This document shows positions 18,309-27,186 of a stretch of 64,000 nt of DNA, piece after piece. The stretch is taken from positions 1 to 64,000 of the forward strand of contig JAPKXZ010000075.1 of the NCBI GenBank assembly GCA_026394555.1, read 5' to 3'. The stretch comes from Methanothrix sp. (GTDB lineage Archaea > Halobacteriota > Methanosarcinia > Methanotrichales > Methanotrichaceae). The notes beneath the pieces are model-generated. The model was not told the DNA's origin and did no database searches. It saw nothing but the letters and a program-made list of their open reading frames with translations. How positions within the stretch are numbered: position 1 is the first letter of the stretch; every line of letters starts with the position of its first letter. Both the position numbers and the translations under genes were made by a program.

Positions 18309-18824
18309 TTAAGGTATGCTACTGGCAGCCTTGATCTTTGGATAGCCGGAGATGCTGTAAACCGGTTTGGATGAGAGAGTGTCCGGCACCTTATAAAGGG
18401 GCTTGGTTCTTGAGTATTGGCTGATATTGTAAGTGGGCTTATAGATATCGGTATTGTAGGTGAGTTGGGATACATTTCCCAGGCGCTGGCTAACATTGAA
18501 TGCGGTACTTGGGGATATGCTGGATGATATATTGTAGGTGGATTTGTTGCCGTACACATCCAGGTTGTTTAATGGCTTGGATCTCGCGAAGCCGGCCCGA
18601 AGGACCTTGGTGTGATCAGCGGCTTTCCCAGTACCCAATTGGGTGACGGCCGGGGCGCTTTTCAGACTATCATTTAGCGTGATGTTCTTTGTGACATTCT
18701 GGGTCTCGTTTAATGTGATGTTCGCGGCGGCGTTCTGACTGTCTTCTGCAATTGTGGCCGGCATCAAAAATGCCAGCAGCGCCAGAGTGCAGATAAGGCT
18801 AACCAGGATTTTTTGCATAATCAT
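18309..18824 (-). CDS. Secreted sequon-rich protein
   Basis: The product is 171 residues: a signal peptide (hydrophobic about 6-24, cleavage near TIAED), then a region packed with Asn-X-Ser/Thr sequons (ITLNETQNVTKNITLNDS) and a Tyr/Ser/Pro-rich remainder with repeated YNIS elements (TYNISSSI, TYNISQYS, VYSISGY). It is likely an N-glycosylated surface or extracellular protein. Its start codon overlaps the stop of the gene upstream (ATGA), so the two are translated together. Confidence 0.7.
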   Translation of the reverse strand: MIMQKILVSLICTLALLAFLMPATIAEDSQNAAANITLNETQNVTKNITLNDSLKSAPAVTQLGTGKAADHTKVLRAGFARSKPLNNLDVYGNKSTYNISSSISPSTAFNVSQRLGNVSQLTYNTDIYKPTYNISQYSRTKPLYKVPDTLSSKPVYSISGYPKIKAASSIP

Positions 18825-19867
18825 CTCCTCCTCCTGAGAAGAACGGTCGTGAGCAAGGCTAATGCGGCAGATCCAGCCGGAAAGTTGGCTTTCTTTGCCG
18901 TATCTGTGGCGTTGCTCCTTTGCAGAGATTTAGCCTCAATCACATTCTCCTCCAAATCCATAACGGCGCCGCCCTGGCCGAGCAAAACGGTGCGTAGTTG
19001 GTAGATGCCCGGCTCAAGAGTTTTGTTCCAGGTGATCTCCACCGTCTCATCGTCTCCCGTAAGAAGGACCGGCGTTCTCTTCTCGGTGGTATTGAGAATG
19101 GAACCATTTTGAGATAGAATGAAGCGCAAAGATCCCGCAAAGGGAACGCGAGAGTTGCCCATGACGGTAGCGCTGGCACCGGTCTCATCCTGATAGGTCT
19201 CGGTGATCAATGCATCCTCCACAGCCAAAAAGGAATTCATGAAGGACCTTGTTTGGTTGTGATTCAGCTCCACAATCTTCACGCGGCCCGCATACTCGCG
19301 TCCGTTTTCCAGGATCTGCTTCCAGGCATAGTCCTTGCTAATCGGCAGGCCATTGCTTCCCGTGATGGGTACCACCTGCTCTCTGGTGACATACACTGCT
19401 TTGTTTCCGTCGATGAGCATGTAGTAAATATCCACAACGGTAGGATCGCTGGCACTGATGACAAGGTGCATGCCGCGAGAGTCGGCACGAAAATCGCGCA
19501 CGTCAAACCGTATGGGCTCCACTCCCCCGTAAAAGAAGCTATTGCATTTCCTGGAGACTGCGGTGCCATTTTCCCATAAGAGCGCGCAGACATCATAGCT
19601 GCCTTTCTCGGCTTTTAGGGCCGGCCAGCGAATGACAAAGGTCCCTGCACCATCCAGCGTCAGGTTCCTGGTCGCTATCCGTCTTCCCTCATCCATCAGA
19701 TCCAGCTCTAAAGCCATGCCGGCCACGTCTCCTTCCAGTGTAACATCAGCCGAGTCCATGCTGGAGTAGAGATCTATAATCTCCGAAGAATGGGCTGTGC
19801 CCGTCATAGCCATCAGGGCTGCCAGGGCCACCAGGGCCGCTAAATGCCAAACCGCGCTTATTCTCAT
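18821..19867 (-). CDS. Surface protein with signal peptide and C-terminal anchor
   Basis: This 348-residue protein has a signal peptide (residues about 5-25, ending TAHSS), an extracellular-type beta-rich body and a C-terminal hydrophobic segment followed by four arginines (ALALLTTVLLRRRR). This tripartite tail resembles archaeal cell-surface sorting signals such as PGF-CTERM, although the exact Pro-Gly-Phe motif is not present (NFPAGS instead). It is translationally coupled to the sequon-rich gene downstream. Ligand or role is unknown. Confidence 0.65.
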   Translation of the reverse strand: MRISAVWHLAALVALAALMAMTGTAHSSEIIDLYSSMDSADVTLEGDVAGMALELDLMDEGRRIATRNLTLDGAGTFVIRWPALKAEKGSYDVCALLWENGTAVSRKCNSFFYGGVEPIRFDVRDFRADSRGMHLVISASDPTVVDIYYMLIDGNKAVYVTREQVVPITGSNGLPISKDYAWKQILENGREYAGRVKIVELNHNQTRSFMNSFLAVEDALITETYQDETGASATVMGNSRVPFAGSLRFILSQNGSILNTTEKRTPVLLTGDDETVEITWNKTLEPGIYQLRTVLLGQGGAVMDLEENVIEAKSLQRSNATDTAKKANFPAGSAALALLTTVLLRRRR

Positions 19868-19923
19868 AGGACCAACCTGCCGACCATTGCCGGATGTTCT
19901 GTTTTACCTTTATGGGTTTAAAA

Positions 19924-21564
19924 CTAAATAGTCAACCAATTGGTGAATGGCGCGATCAAGGTTATGAGCATGGATGTCAGTACCAACCAGGTAAGAAGGG
20001 CCACGGTCGTCCTGGTGAATCTTTCCGCCTTCTCGGGCCTGACAATCTTCTCAAAGCCGGACTGCACCAGATCCCTGAAGATGTGCCCACCATCCAATGG
20101 CACCGCAGGAAGACAGTTGAACAGGCCGGCATAAAGGTTGATCCAGCCGATCCAGAGCAGAAGGTTGGCAATCCAGAAGAACTTGTTTCCCAGGGGCTCG
20201 GCCCATCCGCTGGGCTCAAAGACGGCGGTCAGCCAGCCGCTAAAACCGGGAAAGCCCTTCTGGGTGAATCCAGGAATTCCGGCGAAAGGCAAGCTTAACA
20301 TGTAGGCGAAACCCTGTATACCTCTATCGGGTAAGGCTTTGAGGAACTGCAGGATCTGCCCTGCTTGAGCCTCCTGAAAGATTACGCCGCCGGATAAAAC
20401 CGCATTCCCGGAGATGCCGATACCTATGAATCCTCCGCTATCCGGAGAAGCTGCCTCTTTCGCCGTGAGATTGACCCCGTAAGTATTGCCCTGACCGGTG
20501 GTTATGGAGATGATTTGGCCGGGTCGAGTGGCGTTCATCTGCTTTCGAAAGCCCTCTAGATTTACAATCTCTATCCCGTCGATCCTGGTGATTAGGCTCC
20601 TGGCAGGGAGACCTGCAGATTCGGCGGGCGAGCCCTTGAAGATGGAGGCCACCATGATGCCTCGCGCCGGCTCGCCGGTGAGCGGCAGGACCTGTTCTCG
20701 GTCTTCATAAAGCAATCGCAGGCTCACAGAAGAGCTGCCCAGATCGCTGTAGAACTGCTCTAGATTGCCGTCTCTGTTTCCATCTACGTCCAACAGCACC
20801 ATTCCGTTCGTAAAACCTGCCTTCTCGGCAGCAGAGCCGTCCTGAACATCGACTACTATCAGCCTGTCCACCGGAGATATGGATCCGATGACCGGTCCGA
20901 AGAAGAGGGCCATAGCCACTGCCGCCACAATGAAATTGGAGATGACACCTGCCGATAGAATCCTGATTCTTGCCGCCTTGTTCACCTTTGCCGGCATATC
21001 TTTGTTGCCGAAGAGATCCACATCATCCGGCTCCACAAATGCAGCTATTGGTGCAAAAAAAACGGCCACAATTCCCATGGACTTGACGCGCACGCCCTCG
21101 ACGCGACTGAGTATGCCGTGAGCGAACTCGTGCACTACCATGGTCACAAAGAGAGCAATCCAGCCCCAGACGAAGGGAATGTACTCATTTAAGCCGGGAA
21201 TGAGAAGGATGTTTCTCGGAGCGTTCAAGCTGCTGGGCAAAGGAGGCTCATGAATCATTGATATGGCTAAGCTAAGAAGCAGGATCAAAAAAGAGGCCAT
21301 GCTCAGTATGACCAGGGGTATGCCGGCCGAGGCTACCAGTCTCCAGAATCTCTTGGGACGGGCCAGCCTGTCCAGCAGATTCAGGCCCCGGGTGGTGCGA
21401 AAGAATACTGCCAAAGGAATGCCGAGCACGCTTCCGACTGAGATTCCCCGGCTACGCCATATCTCGCTATCTTTCAAAGGCAAGAGAAGAATGGAATACA
21501 GGCCAATGAGTGCCAGAGCTATGAGCAGCCAATCAACGTAGTCAAGCTGTAACTGCAAGTCCAA
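19924..21564 (-). CDS. Site-2-type membrane metalloprotease with PDZ domains
   Basis: This 546-residue M50 family intramembrane protease has the zinc motif HEFAHG (His145, Glu146, His149) in a transmembrane segment. The third ligand motif PAVPLDGGHIFRD lies near residue 490, and two PDZ-like domains sit between (about 215-390). Such enzymes cut within membrane-spanning regions of anchored regulators. The start is probably TTG at 21564. It lies 10 bp downstream of the KH gene and may belong to the same transcript as the translation cluster. Confidence 0.85.
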   Translation of the reverse strand: MDLQLQLDYVDWLLIALALIGLYSILLLPLKDSEIWRSRGISVGSVLGIPLAVFFRTTRGLNLLDRLARPKRFWRLVASAGIPLVILSMASFLILLLSLAISMIHEPPLPSSLNAPRNILLIPGLNEYIPFVWGWIALFVTMVVHEFAHGILSRVEGVRVKSMGIVAVFFAPIAAFVEPDDVDLFGNKDMPAKVNKAARIRILSAGVISNFIVAAVAMALFFGPVIGSISPVDRLIVVDVQDGSAAEKAGFTNGMVLLDVDGNRDGNLEQFYSDLGSSSVSLRLLYEDREQVLPLTGEPARGIMVASIFKGSPAESAGLPARSLITRIDGIEIVNLEGFRKQMNATRPGQIISITTGQGNTYGVNLTAKEAASPDSGGFIGIGISGNAVLSGGVIFQEAQAGQILQFLKALPDRGIQGFAYMLSLPFAGIPGFTQKGFPGFSGWLTAVFEPSGWAEPLGNKFFWIANLLLWIGWINLYAGLFNCLPAVPLDGGHIFRDLVQSGFEKIVRPEKAERFTRTTVALLTWLVLTSMLITLIAPFTNWLTI

Positions 21565-21574
21565 AATTTAATCC

Positions 21575-22117
21575 TCAGAGCAAGCCCTGCGCCCTCAGCT
21601 CTTCCTTGGCCAGCTCCTGATGCTTCTTCTCCAAAAAGCTATAGACATTTCCATGTGGTGCTCCATCAAGCAGCATCTCTATGGCGGTACGTGCAACTCG
21701 CATTTGCTCCGCATAGCCTAATATGGCTACTGTTTTGCCATACACAGATACCTTGGCACCGGAGAGCCGTTCCATGATCTCACGCGACCGTCCGTCCTTG
21801 CCGATGATGCGGCCCTTGATGCGTTCCATATCGTTCTTGGTGCCTGCCATCTTAGACAGGTCCAGCACATCGAGCATCAGCATCTCGTCATCAAGAAGGG
21901 CCAGGGCCCTCTCCGGTGAGAAGCCTCTGCCGATGGCTTTTACCAGGTCTAATACTCTTAGGCCCTGCAATGGGTCTTCTGCCGATGCAATAGAGATCGC
22001 ACCGGTCTCGCTGTCTATCTCAATAGTGGTCTTGGTCTTCTCTTCGATAAAGCGCTTCATGGACCCGCCAGGTCCCACCAGCACACCTACGCGCTCTTCT
22101 GGAATCTTGATATCCAA
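21575..22117 (-). CDS. KH-domain RNA-binding protein (Dim2/Pno1-like)
   Basis: The 180 residues hold two KH modules: the first with VGVLVGPGGSMKR (GxxG loop), the second with GRIIGKDGRSREIME. This is the archaeal homologue of Pno1/Dim2, which helps mature the small ribosomal subunit with Rio kinases. The gene sits 5 bp after rio1, and the order aIF1A-rio1-KH is conserved in archaea, which supports the assignment. Confidence 0.88.
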   Translation of the reverse strand: MDIKIPEERVGVLVGPGGSMKRFIEEKTKTTIEIDSETGAISIASAEDPLQGLRVLDLVKAIGRGFSPERALALLDDEMLMLDVLDLSKMAGTKNDMERIKGRIIGKDGRSREIMERLSGAKVSVYGKTVAILGYAEQMRVARTAIEMLLDGAPHGNVYSFLEKKHQELAKEELRAQGLL

Positions 22118-22122
22118 TTTAA

Positions 22123-22920
22123 TCAGCCTTCTTTTTTGTCTATCTCTTCTTTGTCTTTGCGTAGCTTCTCCCAGATCTCTTCCGGGGAGCCCACGTTATA
22201 TTTTTTCTTAAAGTAATGGGCCACGTTAGCTATATCGCGCTCCAGAAATCTTCTGGCCATGGGATGGTCCAGCGTAACAGACTGCCCCATATCTATTATC
22301 ACCGGCTCGCCTTCGTCATAAAGTATATTGAACTCGCTCAGATCGGCATGAACGAGTTGTGCGCGATTATAGAGCACAGAGATATATTCAACGATTCTAT
22401 CAAAAATGCGCTTGGCGTCCTCTGTCTCCAGTTCCACGTCTTTTAGCGGTGGAGCAACATTCTCGCCTTTGCCGATAAGATCCATAACCAGTATGTTCTC
22501 CCTCATGGCTATGGGGTGGGGCACGGCTACACCCACCTCTTCCGCTCGCGTCAGGTTCCGAAATTCCTTCCGGGTCCAGGCCGCGACAATAGCTCTCTTT
22601 GTGCCCTTCACGTTTCCAAATCGTGGATCGCCATGCAAGTAGTCCTGCATGGAATTGAAATTGCTGGTAGAGATGCGGTAAATCTTTAGGGCCAGCTGTT
22701 TCTCACCCACGATGGCCTTAAAAATGTTGGCTTCTTTGCCGGTGCAGACGGACCCGCCCAGAGCATCGATTACGCCCTTGCTGGCCAGGCTGTAAAGGTC
22801 CATCAGGGTGCGCTTATCGAAGACCGCATCCTGGACGTTTAGATCATCGGAGTCCTTTATCCTGGTACGAAGAACATCGATCTTGGTATCGAAATCTTCA
22901 TCCTTGGTACGCCGGCTCAT
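22123..22920 (-). CDS. rio1: Rio1-type serine/threonine kinase
   Basis: This 265-residue atypical kinase/ATPase acts in small-subunit maturation. Key parts visible are the nucleotide loop SVCTGKEANIF, catalytic Lys in LALKIYRIS, the catalytic loop LVHADLSEFNIL and the metal-binding VIIDMGQSV. The N-terminal Rio1 helices precede the kinase fold. It lies 25 bp downstream of aIF1A, in an operon with the KH gene. Confidence 0.93.
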   Translation of the reverse strand: MSRRTKDEDFDTKIDVLRTRIKDSDDLNVQDAVFDKRTLMDLYSLASKGVIDALGGSVCTGKEANIFKAIVGEKQLALKIYRISTSNFNSMQDYLHGDPRFGNVKGTKRAIVAAWTRKEFRNLTRAEEVGVAVPHPIAMRENILVMDLIGKGENVAPPLKDVELETEDAKRIFDRIVEYISVLYNRAQLVHADLSEFNILYDEGEPVIIDMGQSVTLDHPMARRFLERDIANVAHYFKKKYNVGSPEEIWEKLRKDKEEIDKKEG

Positions 22921-22945
22921 AAAGTGCCTTTCAAGAAGATTCCTT

Positions 22946-23269
22946 TCAAGAAGTTCCTTTCAGAAATCCCTTGCGCTGCAGCCAGTCAACCTGGGGACCG
23001 GTGTATCTCCAGACTACATCGGCCTTCTCATTCTGGATTTCCCAGGGAATGACAATAACCACGTCACCCTGTCTAATCCAGATCCTCTTTTTCATCTTGC
23101 CAGGTATGCGGCCCATCCTGGTAACGCCGTCGATGCATCTCACCCTTATGCGATTGGCTCCCAGCAAGCTTTCCACATGACCGAATATTTCTCGATCCTG
23201 TTTGCGGGGGAGACGGACTCTGGTAATTACAGCTCCTTCTTCTTCCCTGCCACGACCTCTATTATACAG
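22946..23269 (-). CDS. eif1A: Translation initiation factor aIF1A, apparently starting at CTG
   Basis: The product has about 107 residues and is an S1/OB-fold factor that promotes start-codon selection. The core ([20 protein letters not shown]) is clear. The first conventional start in frame (GTG at 23176) would remove about 31 family-conserved N-terminal residues ([20 protein letters not shown]). The frame extends to a TGA at 23279-23281, and between them there is no ATG, GTG or TTG. A CTG at 23267-23269 follows GAGGTGAT, an excellent ribosome-binding site, by five bases, giving (M)[11 protein letters not shown] therefore annotate CTG as the start; a sequence error is the alternative. Confidence 0.85.
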   Translation of the reverse strand: MYNRGRGREEEGAVITRVRLPRKQDREIFGHVESLLGANRIRVRCIDGVTRMGRIPGKMKKRIWIRQGDVVIVIPWEIQNEKADVVWRYTGPQVDWLQRKGFLKGTS

Positions 23270-23418
23270 CTTATCACCTCAAATAATAATTATGGACCTA
23301 GGACTTCATGGAATCTTCGGGGCCGCTCTTGCCCCGAGTAGCCAAAGTATCTTTCTTTTCGCCCTTTCGCTAAAAACCACTCTTAAATAGTTAAAGCTTG
23401 TGTCGGCCAAAATGCAAA

Positions 23419-23492
23419 TGGGCCCGACGCGATTCGAACGCGTGATCCCCGCCGTGTGAAGGCGATGTCATAACCAGCTAGACCACAGGCCC
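23419..23492 (-). tRNA. tRNA-Val (CAC)
   Basis: The cloverleaf is complete: acceptor GGGCCTG/CGGGCCC with discriminator A, D-arm, anticodon stem TCGCC/GGCGG with loop TTCACAC (anticodon CAC), and T-arm ACGCG-TTCGAAT-CGCGT. No intron is present and CCA is not encoded. Confidence 0.95.
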
Positions 23493-23607
23493 TCGAAGTA
23501 AGCCTAGTAAGTCATCAGCTATTTGTATCTTGCCCTTGGGAAGAGAACGGCAAAACTCATGCCCATAGGAATTATTTAAATAGTAATTCGCGAAGCTAAT
23601 AAAGTGA

Positions 23608-24393
23608 ATGAGTTTCATTTTGCGAAACCCAGCCTACACCTTTTATGAGCGGCTTTTAAAGTCACGCATTCTTGCCGGGGTGCCGGTGGAGCACGTGGCC
23701 ATCATCCAGGATGGAAATCGCAGATATGCCATGCAAAAAGGCCTCTCCAGGTTCCTGGGGCACAGCCTTGGTGCCGACACCTCGGAGAAGGTCTCCGATT
23801 GGTGCCTGGAGGTAGGTGTTAAGCATCTTACCCTCTATGCCTTTTCCACAGAGAACTTTGAGAGGGACGAGTTGGAGAAGCGCTATCTCTTTGATCTGAT
23901 CAAAAACAAGTTTGGGGAGCTTGGTCGCTCCAAAAAAATACATGCTAACAGGGTTCGGGTAAGGGCCATCGGCAGGGTGGAGATGCTGCCCTTGGACCTT
24001 CAAGAGGAGATCTGCCGCACTGAGGATGCCACGCGAGAATATGAGACGATGTACCTGAACGTAGCCCTGGCCTACGGCGGCCAGCGCGAGCTGGTAGATG
24101 CAGCGCGATTCCTGGCGCGCCAGATAAGAGTGGGAAAGATCAGGGCGGATGAGGTGAATGAGGATCTGATCGCAACGCACCTCTATCCGCAGGACGGCAT
24201 TTCTGTACCCAAAGTAGATCTGATCATCAGGACGGGCGGGGACAGTCGCACCTCCAACTTCTTGCCCTGGCAGGCCAACGGCAATGAGTGTGCCGCATAC
24301 TTTTGCGCGCCCTACTGGCCGGAGTTTAGGAAGATCGACTTTCTGCGCGCCATTCGCACTGCTCAGACCAGGGGCCCTGGCCAACAAGCTTAA
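23608..24393 (+). CDS. uppS: cis-Prenyltransferase (undecaprenyl-diphosphate synthase family)
   Basis: This 261-residue enzyme adds isopentenyl units in cis to build the polyprenyl carrier lipid used for glycan transfer. The diphosphate-binding motif IQDGNRRYA contains the catalytic Asp35. LTLYAFSTENFERDE and the C-terminal DLIIRTGGDSRTSNFLPWQ are family hallmarks. Archaeal versions usually make C55-C60 dolichol-type precursors for N-glycosylation, matching the sequon-rich proteins nearby. It stands alone between two tRNA genes. Confidence 0.93.
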   Translation: MSFILRNPAYTFYERLLKSRILAGVPVEHVAIIQDGNRRYAMQKGLSRFLGHSLGADTSEKVSDWCLEVGVKHLTLYAFSTENFERDELEKRYLFDLIKNKFGELGRSKKIHANRVRVRAIGRVEMLPLDLQEEICRTEDATREYETMYLNVALAYGGQRELVDAARFLARQIRVGKIRADEVNEDLIATHLYPQDGISVPKVDLIIRTGGDSRTSNFLPWQANGNECAAYFCAPYWPEFRKIDFLRAIRTAQTRGPGQQA

Positions 24394-24423
24394 TAACTAA
24401 AAGCATGCCATGAGGGATGTTTT

Positions 24424-24511
24424 GTCCCGATGGGGTAGTGGACATCCCGAAGGCCTGCGGAGCCAAAAGCGCAGAGAGCCTTCAACCCGGGTTCGAATCC
24501 CGGTCGGGACG
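24424..24511 (+). tRNA. tRNA-Arg (GCG) with a 16-nt intron
   Basis: Acceptor GTCCCGA/TCGGGAC with discriminator G; T-arm CCGGG-TTCGAAT-CCCGG. The anticodon stem AAGGC/GCCTT is interrupted at the canonical 37/38 position. A textbook bulge-helix-bulge can be drawn: bulge GGA, four-pair helix CTGC/GCAG, bulge AGA and a small inner hairpin. Excision of 24461-24476 leaves loop CTGCGGA with anticodon GCG. Confidence 0.9.
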
Positions 24512-24637
24512 CTTTTCTTAAAATATTTCTATACCACAATTTTTACCCCCCATCACCGAAAGACCTAATTACCTTTGTCGCGAAATAACATGCATCCGGC
24601 GCTGCAAATCGCGGCGCAATTAGTGTGTGGGAGCGAG

Positions 24638-25372
24638 ATGGTTGTGGCATTACAAAGCAGCAAATTTTCTAGGTCCAAGTCGGGAATACCTGGATATGAC
24701 GAATTGGTAGATGGCGGTTTTCACAAAGGAACCGTCAACACCATCACCGGATCTTCCGGTACGGGCAAGACCGTCTTTGCCGGCCAGTTCATAAATTACG
24801 GCATCAAGATGGGCGAGAAGGGAATGATCATCACCCCTTCCGAGAGCGCCGAGTACCTGAAGAGAGAGATGATGTCCTCCTTTGGCTGGGACTTCTCCAA
24901 CCTGGAAAAGGAGGGAAAACTCGCCATTGTCGATGTCACCGACCCAGTCTTGCGCCTGCAAAAGAGCATCGATGCCGATCCGGTGGATTTCCTCATAAAC
25001 TTTCGTAAGCTTGTGGAGAGAAAGCTGGAGGAGGCCAAGCCCGACCGGCTCTTCATCGACGACCTGACTGCCTTCTTCATGGCCGTAGAGCAGCCCTTTA
25101 AAATTCGGTCCCTGACCGACGACCTCTTCGGTACCATTCGTGCCAGCGGCGTGACCTCGGTCGTCACCATTGGCACAGCTTTTGGCACCAACCAGTTCCT
25201 GGAGTACGGAGCGGACTCGGCCACCGTGCTCAACCGCGAGCGCATCGGCAATACTCTCATCCGGTCGATATACATCATGAAGATGCGCGGCTCGAAGATC
25301 GCCAATAGCATCAGGGTCCTGGACATATCCGATGAGGGAATCTCGGTGTCCTCGCTCTCGCCCTATTCTTGA
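24638..25372 (+). CDS. KaiC-like RecA-fold ATPase
   Basis: The protein has about 244 residues, one RecA/KaiC domain. Walker A is GSSGTGKT (about 38-45) and Walker B is DRLFIDDL, and no second domain is present. Archaeal single-domain KaiC-like proteins are thought to be signalling or regulatory ATPases. The start at ATG 24638 is chosen over an upstream TTG (24575) because GGGAGCGAG precedes it. It stops 10 bp before the glycogen-synthase-like gene, so it may control the sugar cluster; that is inference from position. Confidence 0.8.
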   Translation: MVVALQSSKFSRSKSGIPGYDELVDGGFHKGTVNTITGSSGTGKTVFAGQFINYGIKMGEKGMIITPSESAEYLKREMMSSFGWDFSNLEKEGKLAIVDVTDPVLRLQKSIDADPVDFLINFRKLVERKLEEAKPDRLFIDDLTAFFMAVEQPFKIRSLTDDLFGTIRASGVTSVVTIGTAFGTNQFLEYGADSATVLNRERIGNTLIRSIYIMKMRGSKIANSIRVLDISDEGISVSSLSPYS

Positions 25373-25382
25373 GAGGCATAAA

Positions 25383-27167
25383 ATGATCGAAAGATGGATC
25401 GTCCTGGCTGCAGAGGAAGCAGGTCCCGTCTCGAATAAGATGGGCGGTATCTGGAATGTGGTGGATGCAGAGGCAGTGACGCTAGCGGGGCTGGTGGCGC
25501 GAGGTGATATTGAAAGCGGCCTGCACATCTTGGTTGCGGGTCCCAACTATCCCTCTTCCGGCGGAGACTGGAACACAGGCAGAAACCGGGTCACAGATCT
25601 CACGGGATTCGAGAAGCTGGAGAATGGGCCAGAGCTCGAGGGCGTTCTGACGACACTGACGGCTTTTGGCATTGAGACCGTTACCGGGCAAAGAAATGTA
25701 CAAGGCGTTCCCATCAGCTATGTGCTCTTCAATACCAATTATTATCAGTCCCACATGGTGCGCTGGAAGAATCAGGAGATGACCCAGAATAACGCCATCA
25801 AGACGGAGGCCTTTGATCTGTTGGGCCTGGATTCCATGAACTTCGAGAGAGCTCACTATGGCTCTGAGTACAACCACTACCTCAATCTTTCCTATGCCGT
25901 ATCCGAGCTGGTGCGAGGCCTGACGCGCGCTCCGGAAGAGATGGCGCAAAAGTATACCGACCGGGCGGTTTCGGATTTTGCCAAGTCGGTAATGCCCAAA
26001 GTGAGAGTTGCCATGCACTGCCATGAGTTTGGAGTCTTCTATGCGGCAGCCAGGCTGAAGAAGCTGGGCGTTCCTGTTAGATCGGTCTGCACATTGCACG
26101 CCACAGTTCCCGGTCGCACGGCGGGCTATAAATCTCTGCAAAAGGTAGCTCAAGGCGACTCAAACATGGAACCCGGCACGCCTTTTGGCTTTGCCACATT
26201 GGAGGCTCTGGCCCGCTATGCCGATGCCGTTACATTCGTGGGCGATTCGACCATGAAAGAGGCCATGCTTTTTTACCGCTTGAAAGGCATTGTCATTCGG
26301 AATGGAATTGATGTGGTGGCCCAGGAGATCGACTGGGATAAAAAAGAGCGCTGCCGGGCCAAGATCCAGCAGTTTCTGACCGACAATCTCTACAAATACT
26401 GCGACGGCAAGTGCGTAAAATCCCAGAACATAATCCCTGTCTTCACCATCTCCCGCATAGAGATCGAGAATAAAGGATATCTTCAGCTCCTTGATGCCCT
26501 GGTGCTTCAGGATCACCTGCTCAAGCATAGATTAGCCGGTCAGCGCCATGCCGAGGAGACAAGGGTGGTATGCTTCCTGATAGCCGCGCACGGTCCCAAA
26601 GACAAGGAGAAGCTGCCGGAGGGATTTCCCATCAATCTCACGCCGGAGGTTCTGGTGGGCGACGAGATCCGCCTGGAGAATATGATCAAGGAGCATGGCC
26701 TGGATGAATCGGAGCTGATATCCGGCAGACGAATGGTGGCGGCACTGCTCTATCCTCAGTGGGTGGGACCCGATGACGGCGGCCTGGGAATGCATGCTGA
26801 TGAGATCATGGCCGGCTGTGTCGCCGGCATATTTCCTTCTCAATATGAGCCCTTCCTTCTCACCGCCCTGGAAGCGGGCCGGGAAGGCACACCCAACATC
26901 GTCAGCCGGGCGGCAGGATACAGCGATGCTCTAAAGAAGATCAAACGCCGCGTGCCGGGCCTGGGGGGCGTGGTGATTGTGGACAACATTGAGGCTCAGC
27001 CCCAGGAGACCGTCCTGGATTATGCCCTGGCCCTGGACTACTTCACCTGGACCTATCTGGATGATGAGGTCAAATACCGACTGCTCTGCGAAGAGTCCTT
27101 CTCCTTGGCCAGGCAGTTTAGCTGGAATGAGCCGGTACTGGAGTATTACAAGAATCTGGTAGCTTAG
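25383..27167 (+). CDS. Glycogen synthase-like glycosyltransferase (GT3)
   Basis: This 594-residue enzyme is of the eukaryotic-type glycogen synthase family. The N-terminal VSNKMGGIWNVV binds the sugar nucleotide region. HCHEFGVFYAAARLKK, HATVPGRTAGYKSL and the C-terminal PSQYEPFLLTALEAGREG, with the retaining Glu, are GT3 hallmarks. It should elongate alpha-1,4-glucan from UDP-glucose or ADP-glucose. The ATG at 25383 follows GAGAGG. It lies 19 bp before a GT4 gene in a plus-strand run of sugar genes. Confidence 0.88.
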   Translation: MIERWIVLAAEEAGPVSNKMGGIWNVVDAEAVTLAGLVARGDIESGLHILVAGPNYPSSGGDWNTGRNRVTDLTGFEKLENGPELEGVLTTLTAFGIETVTGQRNVQGVPISYVLFNTNYYQSHMVRWKNQEMTQNNAIKTEAFDLLGLDSMNFERAHYGSEYNHYLNLSYAVSELVRGLTRAPEEMAQKYTDRAVSDFAKSVMPKVRVAMHCHEFGVFYAAARLKKLGVPVRSVCTLHATVPGRTAGYKSLQKVAQGDSNMEPGTPFGFATLEALARYADAVTFVGDSTMKEAMLFYRLKGIVIRNGIDVVAQEIDWDKKERCRAKIQQFLTDNLYKYCDGKCVKSQNIIPVFTISRIEIENKGYLQLLDALVLQDHLLKHRLAGQRHAEETRVVCFLIAAHGPKDKEKLPEGFPINLTPEVLVGDEIRLENMIKEHGLDESELISGRRMVAALLYPQWVGPDDGGLGMHADEIMAGCVAGIFPSQYEPFLLTALEAGREGTPNIVSRAAGYSDALKKIKRRVPGLGGVVIVDNIEAQPQETVLDYALALDYFTWTYLDDEVKYRLLCEESFSLARQFSWNEPVLEYYKNLVA

Positions 27168-27186
27168 ATGGGGATGTGAGAAAACA

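Noticed and set aside
23662-24387. Long minus-strand frame opposite uppS
   Set aside because: Shadow of the prenyltransferase gene; no motif or ribosome-binding site.
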